A DNA stretch of 46,139 bases, taken from assembly GCA_903922465.1 (NCBI GenBank), contig CAIXTV010000141.1, positions 1 to 46,139 on the forward strand, read 5' to 3'. Positions 38,766 to 46,139 of this stretch are shown here, piece after piece. Origin of the DNA: an uncultured bacterium (lineage in GTDB: Bacteria; Bacteroidota; Bacteroidia; Bacteroidales; CAIXTV01). A program made the position numbers and the translations under genes. The notes under the pieces were generated by a model. It did not search any database and had not been told where the DNA came from. It saw nothing but the letters and a program-made list of their open reading frames with translations. Each line of letters starts with the position of its first letter. Within the stretch, counting starts at the first letter, position 1.

Positions 38766-40202
38766 TTAGTTACATTTCATCATTTTCACCACCCCCACAA
38801 CTCCCTTTTCTCCCCTAACCGAAACAATATAAAATCCCGCCGCTAAACCCTCTGTTGAAATTGTATAATGGCTCTGCCTTCCTTTCAACAGTATTTCTTT
38901 TACTTTTATCCCCGAAACATCATAAATCTCCGCCACTCCATTAACTATGGCTTTCGGAAAACTCAAATTCACTTCATCTTTTGCAGGATTAGGATAAAGT
39001 TGCATATTGTTTTTTTCTTTATTTTCTTCTATCCCAGCTGACAAGCCCTTTATCCTAATAATTGGATTTACATGTTGTCCATTATAATATGTAAATTCTC
39101 CCATCAAATAATACCTGTCATTACTATCTCGTTGTATATTATAAACAAATGGATCCGATACATTATTTAATGTACTATCAATACCTAATCCATTAAAATA
39201 ATTAGTATCAATAAACCCATCTTTATCAGTCTTAACAATATTATGTCTTTCATAGCCTTGGTATGCTTTAAATTGCCCCCCAACTAAGTATCCTCCATCA
39301 GAAGTTGGGCAAACATGAATTGCTAAAGAAGGAAAACTATCTGACCAATTAAGGGAATTATAATTATTAAAAGTACTATCTAAGGAACCGTCAGGTAGCA
39401 ACCGAATTAGTGTAGATTTTGTGGTACTATTAATAAAAGTGAAGTCTCCAGCTATAATAATTTTTCCATCATTTTGGATGAAAACTGGACGTGGTAACCC
39501 CATATTAAAAATTGATGTAAACGTGCTATCATAATTCCCTAAAGTATCTATTCTGCAAATTCTGAAGGTTGAAATAGTATCATATTTTGTAAATCCACCA
39601 TATAATAATAATTTATCCGAAGAATACTTAATAATACCTGATACGCGCCAATTCGTAAAATGTTTAAAATTTGTATCTAAATTACCATCAGGTAGAAACT
39701 TCATTAAACAACGTTTTTTATTGCTAATTATATTGCAAGTTGTATCACCTCCTACCATCATACTACCATCTGAAAAGATAAATGGAAAATAAAATGCACC
39801 GCAAATATTATCTCTATGGATATTATTATTCCAGGCAGTATCTGTCTTATGCCCAGAATAATTAAACTTTTCAATATAACTATAAGAAATATTTTGCATA
39901 ATATAATCATTATTCATTCTCTTTACAAAACCAATTGATGTCTGAGATCCCACATATTGCCAAGTAAAATCACGGTTTCCATTTTCAAATATTCTTATTA
40001 TATCTGAAGTATTAGTTAAATGATCCCAAAAAAATCCATATACCATGATTTTTCCATCCGGTTCAAAAGTTAATCCATAAACATCGGTACCGAGAAAGTT
40101 AAAATTATAATCAACATTAAATGTTGTATCTAAACTAAATGCTTGCGATTGTATATTATTAGAGAATAGAAATGCTAAAAAAATTAAATAGATTTGTTTC
40201 AT
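38766..40202 (-). CDS. Secreted delta-60-repeat protein with T9SS type A sorting domain
   Basis: A 478-residue protein with a signal peptide (about 1-19, ending NIQSQ). The body contains repeats of the delta-60 type, of the form DGxxDxxF...  plus GKIxxxG (for example LLPDGSLDSTFNNYN and FEPDGKIMVYG), predicted to form a beta-propeller-like fold. From about residue 399 (MQLYPNPAKDEVNLSF) to the end is a T9SS type A sorting domain. The ATG at 40202 is preferred over a TTG two codons upstream. It is the last gene of the minus-strand operon, 27 bp after the metallopeptidase gene. Its role at the surface is unknown. Confidence 0.88.
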   Translation of the reverse strand: MKQIYLIFLAFLFSNNIQSQAFSLDTTFNVDYNFNFLGTDVYGLTFEPDGKIMVYGFFWDHLTNTSDIIRIFENGNRDFTWQYVGSQTSIGFVKRMNNDYIMQNISYSYIEKFNYSGHKTDTAWNNNIHRDNICGAFYFPFIFSDGSMMVGGDTTCNIISNKKRCLMKFLPDGNLDTNFKHFTNWRVSGIIKYSSDKLLLYGGFTKYDTISTFRICRIDTLGNYDSTFTSIFNMGLPRPVFIQNDGKIIIAGDFTFINSTTKSTLIRLLPDGSLDSTFNNYNSLNWSDSFPSLAIHVCPTSDGGYLVGGQFKAYQGYERHNIVKTDKDGFIDTNYFNGLGIDSTLNNVSDPFVYNIQRDSNDRYYLMGEFTYYNGQHVNPIIRIKGLSAGIEENKEKNNMQLYPNPAKDEVNLSFPKAIVNGVAEIYDVSGIKVKEILLKGRQSHYTISTEGLAAGFYIVSVRGEKGVVGVVKMMKCN

Positions 40203-40229
40203 GGTCAATATATTTATCCTGATTTATTT

Positions 40230-43200
40230 TTATTTACTAACAATCACCTTCCCTGCACAAAAATCTTGCCCATCAGATTTTACCTGATAATAATACACCC
40301 CATTGTTAATTTCTCGGGTGTCCCATATCCATTGCCCGTTTTTCGTACTTATGGTTTTTTGCTCAATACTCTTACCGCTATTATCATTAATAATCAGTAA
40401 AGCGCTTCCTTCCAACAAAGGAAATTCCCAGCTAAAAGCGACATAAACACTTGCTGGGTTTGGTGTCACCTTTATTTTATTATAATTTGATGCTGCTTCT
40501 TTTGAAGAAAAATTCGATATAAGATGTTTTTCTTCTTCACTTTCAACTACTAAATAATCCTTACATCGTTTATAACCAAAACATAAAATATTTTGTGCCA
40601 TCACGGATGATCTGCCAGTATTGTTATCAGCAATTTCTTGAAGTGTTTCAATTTCCAAGCTATCTAATTGCATTATTGTTTTTTCTCTTCCCGAAATCCT
40701 GCTCCTAAAATTAAGAAATTCAACGAAATTATCATACTCGGCATTGTCGTCCTTGTTTAAACTAAATAATATAGGTATTTGCTCTAAATATTCAGTTGCA
40801 AGTTCATAATTATTATCCTCAATATAACTTTCAGTAAGTGAATAATAATCATTTATACCTCCCCGTCTATTCAACCAATTCCTAACTTCTTGTTTTTGAA
40901 TAACAGAATCTAACATGCAATCAGAAATCATTAAATTTGAAATTAAAGCCATTCTTGAACTTACATTAGCTAAATTGCCTTCAAGCAAAGTGCGAACCGT
41001 GTTTGCTTCCCAATTAACTTTAATTAATCCAATCATATATCCAGGCAATGGATTTGGAATACTATCTACAAGAAAATTAATAAAATTAATAGCTTTTGTT
41101 GCATCAGGGTTTGCCAAACAAATTTCTAATAACATTGCTTGTGGTAAGACTCCCTTCACGGCTGCTTTTTTTAATGTCTCCTCTGATAAATAAGGAGATT
41201 TAGAAATTAATTCAGCTCTTAATTCCCAGGCATCTTCTGGCCAGCTCATTTCTATTTTATTCAACAGTAAATTCGTATTTCCCCCATCTATCAGATTATT
41301 ATAATTATAAAGTAAATTCAAATACATTGTTTCCTGAACATCATATTCCTCTGTTAGCGAAAATTTTGTTCCCGCGGCTAAAGGAGAATTATGACCAATA
41401 TTTATATACGAAGGACACGTATTTGTATTGTTTGCAATAGCAGTATAAACATTTGCCGTAATCAAAGTTGGATTTTGAGCATAAGTGTTTGTGTAAAAAT
41501 ATTTTATTGGTGAACAAAATAGGGAATTGTCAATATCCATGGTTAAGTGCGAAAAAAGATTTCCTGCTGCAGTAGACGTGTTGTTGTCTCCCTGATTCAG
41601 ACGAATACCCTGATCGAAGCTTGCTAATGGCACTACTGAAATATCTGTATTATTATAAGACTGATCATTACATAAAATTTGCAACCCGTTAATATTACCA
41701 CCTCTATTTCTTCCCTCAGCTCTATTTGCAATATAAAGCCCTTTTAGAGTGTCTTTATAAATTTGATTATCTGTTTTCTCACTATCACGAATTCTAATCC
41801 CAATTGACATTGGTGTTGAATTTAATGATGGATGTAATAAGTTTTCTTCAATTCGAAACCCCCAAGATTTATTTGTGAAAATCCCTTCCTGATAATCAGG
41901 AGAACCTTCAATGGAAATATTCCCAATCGAAAATTTCGATCTATTCACCCATGAATAATTAAAAGCATCAAACTCTACTCCTCTTACATTATCCTCAAAA
42001 ACCGCTTCATCTATTTTCACTACATTGCCCGAAGAGCTACCATAAGCATGTACAGCCGTATTAAAACCTTTAAAATACGACCTCTTCAAACTTTCAGGTG
42101 GGCACGATCCATTATATATGTTTGTAGCGTCGCAACTACTACCAATATTGTACCCCGCATCCATTGAATATATAGCTTGGTTTTGTGTCATATCATAGGC
42201 TTTATGAGTCTGTTCATTTAAAAAATTACATCCAGTAAAAGTAACTCCATTCACAGCCCAAAGCGTAACATGTGTTCCGAAATCATTTATTATTGGAACA
42301 CGATAGTCGTCATTTATATTAAACGTACAATTTTTAAAAGAACTTAAATTACGAAAAGGATGTCCATTAAAGGTATTCTGATACATCATAAAAGCAACAG
42401 AACGAGTATTATTTAAAAAGTTTGATCCATAAGCTTCAATAATTCCACCCATCGAATTCCAATCATCAGGATGCCATAGCATCACTGCTTCACGTGCATT
42501 TTCAATTGTCCCTCCATTTATATAAACATATCCCTGATTTGAAATCGGCACTTGTGATAAATCTTTATCTCCCCATACCTCAATACCCTGCCACAGTTGG
42601 TCAAAATATTTTTCAGTTGTTAATTTACCACCATCAATAATTAACTTTGCTCCAGGTTCAACAATTATTTTGGCTTCAGGCACAAATTGTATTTCACACT
42701 TAATGGTCAAAGTATATCCGGTCCTAACAATAATGTTTTGATAAAACTTCATGCTAAAATCCCATACTTCGTCTTTTGTAATTTCATAAGGAACTTGAGA
42801 ATATCCAGTTATGTGATCTCTTATTCCATAATTATGGTTGTGAAAATTTTCCATCATTGCTGAGCGGTGAATTATTCCCATTTGTAAAGCTGAAATATGA
42901 GTATTATCTCCTCCTCCCATTAAATTATTATTAGTAGAGCTGCATGGTATTAAACAAATATTACAACCAGAAGAAGAACAAGTTAAAGTTGTATCATAAA
43001 CATCCCACAAAAAATCAAAATCACTAATATTACAATTTTGTTCATAAAAAGGATTAAAATTATAAGTATGCCAAAGATCAAATGAATGTCCAATTTCGTG
43101 TGCCCAATGTTCTCCAAACCAATAATCATGTACATCAGATGTATCCATTTCGGGATTATGTTGATAAAAGCTTTCAATTGAACCATAATCAGAGTAACCT

Positions 43201-43487
43201 CCTGCTCCTGGATAAACTGCCCCAGTTAAATGAATATTCAGAGCTTTGGTTCTCTCAGGGTAGTTTGCACTTATGAAACTGTCAAGCAAGATATTATGTC
43301 CATAATTATTATTTGCATAATAATATGCTGAATCTGTAGTGGGGTCAGTGTAAAAATATATAGAATCAAGCACAACTCTTATTTTTGAATCATCAATATA
43401 CTCTGTCGCATATGGAACAGTCGTTAATGGATGATATATATTGATAATGGTTATTAATCCAGATAGCAATTTGTTTAAGCCTGACAA
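40230..43487 (-). CDS. Metzincin-type metallopeptidase/beta-helix protein, main body (frameshifted)
   Basis: A 1085-codon open frame; its first about 18 residues (MSGLNKLLSG...) are probably not native, because the real N-terminus is encoded upstream in another frame. Residues 130-140 are HEIGHSFDLWH, the HExxHxxxxxH zinc motif of metzincins, and about 60 residues later NNNLMGGGD could be the Met-turn. This suggests an M43/pappalysin-like peptidase. A right-handed beta-helix region follows (about 260-640), then a mostly helical region (about 730-960). A T9SS type A sorting domain ends the protein (about 1000-1085, KVTPNPASVYVAFSW ... GKVIVSK). It is expected at the cell surface; its substrate is unknown. 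The split from its signal peptide means it may be inactive in this strain unless the shift is a sequence error. Confidence 0.85.
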   Translation of the reverse strand: MSGLNKLLSGLITIINIYHPLTTVPYATEYIDDSKIRVVLDSIYFYTDPTTDSAYYYANNNYGHNILLDSFISANYPERTKALNIHLTGAVYPGAGGYSDYGSIESFYQHNPEMDTSDVHDYWFGEHWAHEIGHSFDLWHTYNFNPFYEQNCNISDFDFLWDVYDTTLTCSSSGCNICLIPCSSTNNNLMGGGDNTHISALQMGIIHRSAMMENFHNHNYGIRDHITGYSQVPYEITKDEVWDFSMKFYQNIIVRTGYTLTIKCEIQFVPEAKIIVEPGAKLIIDGGKLTTEKYFDQLWQGIEVWGDKDLSQVPISNQGYVYINGGTIENAREAVMLWHPDDWNSMGGIIEAYGSNFLNNTRSVAFMMYQNTFNGHPFRNLSSFKNCTFNINDDYRVPIINDFGTHVTLWAVNGVTFTGCNFLNEQTHKAYDMTQNQAIYSMDAGYNIGSSCDATNIYNGSCPPESLKRSYFKGFNTAVHAYGSSSGNVVKIDEAVFEDNVRGVEFDAFNYSWVNRSKFSIGNISIEGSPDYQEGIFTNKSWGFRIEENLLHPSLNSTPMSIGIRIRDSEKTDNQIYKDTLKGLYIANRAEGRNRGGNINGLQILCNDQSYNNTDISVVPLASFDQGIRLNQGDNNTSTAAGNLFSHLTMDIDNSLFCSPIKYFYTNTYAQNPTLITANVYTAIANNTNTCPSYINIGHNSPLAAGTKFSLTEEYDVQETMYLNLLYNYNNLIDGGNTNLLLNKIEMSWPEDAWELRAELISKSPYLSEETLKKAAVKGVLPQAMLLEICLANPDATKAINFINFLVDSIPNPLPGYMIGLIKVNWEANTVRTLLEGNLANVSSRMALISNLMISDCMLDSVIQKQEVRNWLNRRGGINDYYSLTESYIEDNNYELATEYLEQIPILFSLNKDDNAEYDNFVEFLNFRSRISGREKTIMQLDSLEIETLQEIADNNTGRSSVMAQNILCFGYKRCKDYLVVESEEEKHLISNFSSKEAASNYNKIKVTPNPASVYVAFSWEFPLLEGSALLIINDNSGKSIEQKTISTKNGQWIWDTREINNGVYYYQVKSDGQDFCAGKVIVSK

Positions 43488-43761
43488 TTGTTGGAGGGTT
43501 ATTAATTAAATTACCCGTACCATCAGCTCTCTGCCAAATATTAAAATTTATATGTAATGTCTTTATTACATCATTTAAATTGTGAGGTATATAATGTTGT
43601 TTGTATCTATATTGATTTAAGTAATCTAATGATAATTCAGAGCAATTAGTATTTTTAAAATTTGTACTACCATTTCCATTTGCACAGCCTAAGTATGTTT
43701 GACTATGAGCTATATTGGTAATTATAATACATAAAATGATACATTTAATTATATTTTTCAT
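43393..43761 (-). pseudogene. N-terminal fragment of the metallopeptidase gene (signal peptide and start of prodomain)
   Basis: A 122-codon open frame with a signal peptide (about 1-20, ending IAHSQ), then NFNIWQRADGTGNLINNP and IAIWINNHYQYIS, a pattern common before M43-like catalytic domains. It then runs out of sense (SINDCSICDRVY) and stops. The adjacent frame continues the expected sequence (IYHPLTTVPYATEYIDDSKIRVVLDS). The two frames differ by +1. The likely site is the TATATAT tract at 43434-43441, where restoring two bases would join them. It begins 11 bp after the preceding operon gene. Confidence 0.8.
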
Positions 43762-43772
43762 GATTTATTTTT

Positions 43773-44651
43773 TTATTTGTTAATAATCAATTTGTTGGAA
43801 TAAACTACATTATCGCATGATATTATTATGTTATAAAGACCATTTGAAAAATTGCTTGTATTTATATCTATTTTGCTGTCGTTCTTATTTTTTGTAAGCT
43901 GATTATATTTTAATTTTCCAAGCATATCAAATATCTTAATCTGATAAATTTTAAAGCTATTATTTTTAAAGCTAATCTGAATCAAATTATCTGTTGGATT
44001 GGGATACATTTCAATAGCATTTTCAAATTTTTCTTCATTTATTCTGGTAGATGGCATTTCTTTACCAAATGAAAGATTTAGTTGGATAATTGTATCCCCA
44101 TTTTGTATGTAGTTGACCGTCGACGCAGGATAACCAATCCCGGTAATAATAAGTGAATCTCTATAAAATTGATTTACTGGATTTATAAAAGCCATAACAC
44201 CATCTAACCAATCCCCATACCAACCAGTTCCCGAAGTAATAAAACTAGAATAATAACATGAATCTATTCCGAAAACCGATTTATCCCATTTTATAACCAA
44301 AGGAAAATGTTTACATTTAATTGCAATTTTTATCAGATGATAAAAATTACAGTCTTTAAATATTATTTGTTTCTTAGTATGTATGGTAGGTGGAGATGTC
44401 AAATAAAGGTTGTTTAAAGATGTAGCTGCTTCTCCAGCCCTTACTTCAAACGTGTTGTTCCAGGGAATATTAAAAATATTCTGTTCATTAAAAATGGTAT
44501 CTATCGTATCAGTCCCAAGCACATCATAGCCTAATATCAGACTATCTTTATTGCCTTGACTATCTTCAAAACAGGTTTTCAAACTTAATTCCTGTCCATA
44601 AAGTAGGGAATTAAATAACACAAAAAAGCTTATTAAAATAATTTTCTTCAT
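43773..44651 (-). CDS. Secreted protein of unknown function with T9SS type A sorting domain
   Basis: A 292-residue protein with a signal peptide (about 1-19, ending LLYGQ). The central region (about 20-205) is beta-rich, with motifs such as LILGYDVLGTDTIDTIFNE and WYGDWLDGVMAFINPVNQFYRDSLIITGIGYP that I cannot assign to a family. The C-terminal about 85 residues (AIEMYPNPTDNLIQISF ... SNKLIINK) are a T9SS type A sorting domain. It overlaps the upstream Ycf48-like gene by 4 nt (ATGA) and is followed after 11 bp by the metallopeptidase gene. Confidence 0.85.
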   Translation of the reverse strand: MKKIILISFFVLFNSLLYGQELSLKTCFEDSQGNKDSLILGYDVLGTDTIDTIFNEQNIFNIPWNNTFEVRAGEAATSLNNLYLTSPPTIHTKKQIIFKDCNFYHLIKIAIKCKHFPLVIKWDKSVFGIDSCYYSSFITSGTGWYGDWLDGVMAFINPVNQFYRDSLIITGIGYPASTVNYIQNGDTIIQLNLSFGKEMPSTRINEEKFENAIEMYPNPTDNLIQISFKNNSFKIYQIKIFDMLGKLKYNQLTKNKNDSKIDINTSNFSNGLYNIIISCDNVVYSNKLIINK

Positions 44652-45898
44652 ATCTTGATTAATTTAATCGTTTGTAAAACTTTTTGTTTTTGTTTGATAA
44701 CTAAAAAATAAATTCCTTGCGGATAATTAGGTAATTCTAAATCAATGGAGCTTGAATGAGAATCATGAGTTTTATCAATCTCAAGTACTTGTTTCCCTAA
44801 TAAATTGAAAATTGAAATATTAAAATTGTCTTTTGTTGAATATTCTTTAGTGAAAGAAAAAGTTATTTTATCATTAAATGGATTTGGTGAAATTTTAATA
44901 TTATCATTTTTTACTTTCTCATTTATACCATCATAATAACCCCATTTAAATATTCTACCATATATACCAACCACAAAACCATAATTTTGATCCAAAAAAT
45001 ATAAACCTCGGAGATCAAGTGCCGATAGGCAATTAGATGTTATATGATTACAAAATTCACCCATGCATATATCAGGTCCATCAAGATAATACAAATTACA
45101 ACTGTCCATCAATTGAAATGAAAATATTGCTTGTGGATAAACACTAAATAAGTTCGACATCCAGGTCAAACCCCAGTCATCTGTTTTTAATATTTCATTG
45201 TAACCGTTTATATATCCAGTTTTTGCGGAAGTAAACTGAATATGTGAAAAGTACCAATCTCCACTTGAAGTATAAACGGTGCTCCAGGTGTTTCCTCCAT
45301 CGGTCGTTTTGCATATTACGGCTAAGTGTGTTGTATTTTGAGCACAATAATATCCAGTATCTATTTCATTAAAGAAAATTGATGAGATGACTTTGTCAAA
45401 AGAAGAGTCGACGATCCAATCTAATCCCCCATTAAATGTTTTCAACATAATACCTTGTGAACCTTGCGGAACGGTACCCCCACCTCCAGACCCACCACCT
45501 ACTACCCAACCTGTATCAGCATTTATAAAACATAAATCAAATAAAAGATGATTTGAAAAACTAACATTTATCCAATTTATACCGCTATTTATTGTTTTTA
45601 AAATAGTTCCATTACTACCAATAGCATATCCAACTGATTGATTTATAAATTTTATTGTAATTAAATCAAAATTTGTACCCGAATAAATCGAATCCCATTG
45701 ATTTCCTCCATTTATAGTTCTTAAAATAATTCCCTGAGAACCCACTGCTATTACAGTATCTTTATTAATACAATAAACAGAAAAAAGTAGTTTTGATGTT
45801 CCTGAGTTTTGCTCAATCCATCCAATAGATTTACTCTGGCAATATGCCATTTCAGAAAGATAAAAACAGATTAAAATAAAAAGTAACAATTTTTTCAT
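44648..45898 (-). CDS. Secreted Ycf48/BNR-like propeller protein with T9SS type A sorting domain
   Basis: A 416-residue protein with a signal peptide (about 1-20, ending MAYCQ). Several repeats of the form GTILKT-x-x-GG/SG-x-x-W (for example RTINGGNQWDS, KTINSGINW, KTFNGGLDW, KTTDGGNTW) are typical of Ycf48-like/BNR beta-propellers. A glycine-rich insert GGGSGGGG lies near residues 136-143. From about residue 337 (ISPNPFNDKITFSF) a T9SS type A sorting domain runs to the end. It is the first gene of a four-gene operon and overlaps the next by 4 nt. The function is unknown; such propellers usually mediate binding. Confidence 0.88.
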   Translation of the reverse strand: MKKLLLFILICFYLSEMAYCQSKSIGWIEQNSGTSKLLFSVYCINKDTVIAVGSQGIILRTINGGNQWDSIYSGTNFDLITIKFINQSVGYAIGSNGTILKTINSGINWINVSFSNHLLFDLCFINADTGWVVGGGSGGGGTVPQGSQGIMLKTFNGGLDWIVDSSFDKVISSIFFNEIDTGYYCAQNTTHLAVICKTTDGGNTWSTVYTSSGDWYFSHIQFTSAKTGYINGYNEILKTDDWGLTWMSNLFSVYPQAIFSFQLMDSCNLYYLDGPDICMGEFCNHITSNCLSALDLRGLYFLDQNYGFVVGIYGRIFKWGYYDGINEKVKNDNIKISPNPFNDKITFSFTKEYSTKDNFNISIFNLLGKQVLEIDKTHDSHSSSIDLELPNYPQGIYFLVIKQKQKVLQTIKLIKI

Positions 45899-45961
45899 AT
45901 TAAAAATATTAAGTTTATAAATTCAATTATTTCTTGGGTTTATTTAACAATATTCTAAATC

Positions 45962-46057
45962 CCCCCCTCGGCGGCATTTGTCTCCCAAATTTAGCTACGG
46001 AGCGGCTAAGAGGCATTTGTAATGCCGCTTTGAATACAGGATAATTTGTAATTATCC
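45962..46057 (+). repeat. Palindromic flanking element, right copy
   Basis: Two hairpins share the core ATT-TGT-AAT: GGCATT-TGT-AATGCC (46012-46026) and GGATAATT-TGT-AATTATCC (46039-46057). A TTAGC/GGCTAA stem lies between 45991 and 46009. The C-run CCCCCCTC at 45962 mirrors the G-run of the left element. This looks like a REP or MITE-like element. It lies upstream of the first gene of the surface-protein operon; 45899-46139 holds no other gene. Confidence 0.65.
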
Positions 46058-46139
46058 TTTTAGTTTTCACCATCATAATCATATGATTTAAAGACTATAA
46101 AATTACAATAATTTTTTCTCCTATCGATTATATTCCCAA

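Noticed and set aside
43393-43487. Programmed +1 ribosomal frameshift in the metallopeptidase gene
   Set aside because: No shift-prone codon next to a stop at the junction; a TA-run length change is simpler.

Overview
This window is from a low-GC member of the Bacteroidota. The evidence agrees on several points. Five predicted secreted proteins carry a C-terminal type A sorting domain of the type IX secretion system (T9SS: a 'PNP' motif, then a beta-sandwich ending in K/R-rich residues). The primary sigma factor is the short form without region 1.1. Promoter-like sequences repeatedly match the Bacteroidota -7 box TAnnTTTG. The gene order rpsO-pnp-rpoD-rpe is also familiar from this phylum.

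Layout. (1) 1-20.9 kb, minus strand: two giant secreted modular proteins of 3573 and 3221 residues. They are built from right-handed beta-helix blocks, CARDB-like and Ig-like domains and a discoidin-like domain. They share near-identical modules but end differently: the first in a dockerin-like pair of calcium-loop repeats, the second in a T9SS sorting domain. A near-perfect CRP-type palindrome lies upstream of the second gene's probable promoter. (2) 20.9-22.9 kb: about 2 kb with no convincing gene, filled with a layered repeat system. It holds two arrays with a 21-bp period, a 107-bp exact direct duplication plus a degenerate third copy, and 7-bp arrays (27, 9 and about 3 units) that always follow the same flank. 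(3) 22.9-28.6 kb: housekeeping and accessory genes: an SDR oxidoreductase, a YafK-type L,D-transpeptidase, then a likely operon of a flavodiiron protein, a putative lipoprotein, a CoA-binding protein and a PflA-like radical SAM protein, followed by a convergent guanine deaminase. (4) 28.6-38.3 kb: rpsO, pnp, rpoD, rpe, the topoisomerase IV A subunit (parC), and a translationally coupled membrane-TPR protein resembling TMTC O-mannosyltransferases. (5) 38.8-45.9 kb, minus strand: a tightly packed operon of T9SS cargo: a Ycf48-like propeller protein, an unknown protein, a metzincin-type metallopeptidase/beta-helix protein split by a frameshift, and a delta-60-repeat protein. Related repeat elements in opposite orientation flank the operon.

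How it fits together. The middle is conserved core genome (translation, RNA decay, transcription, DNA topology). The two ends are fast-evolving cell-surface loci exported through the T9SS. The least explained features are the 2-kb repeat region and the inverted palindromic elements around the right-hand surface operon. No rRNA, tRNA, CRISPR array or complete transposase was seen. All functional calls rest on reading motifs by eye; no database search was run.
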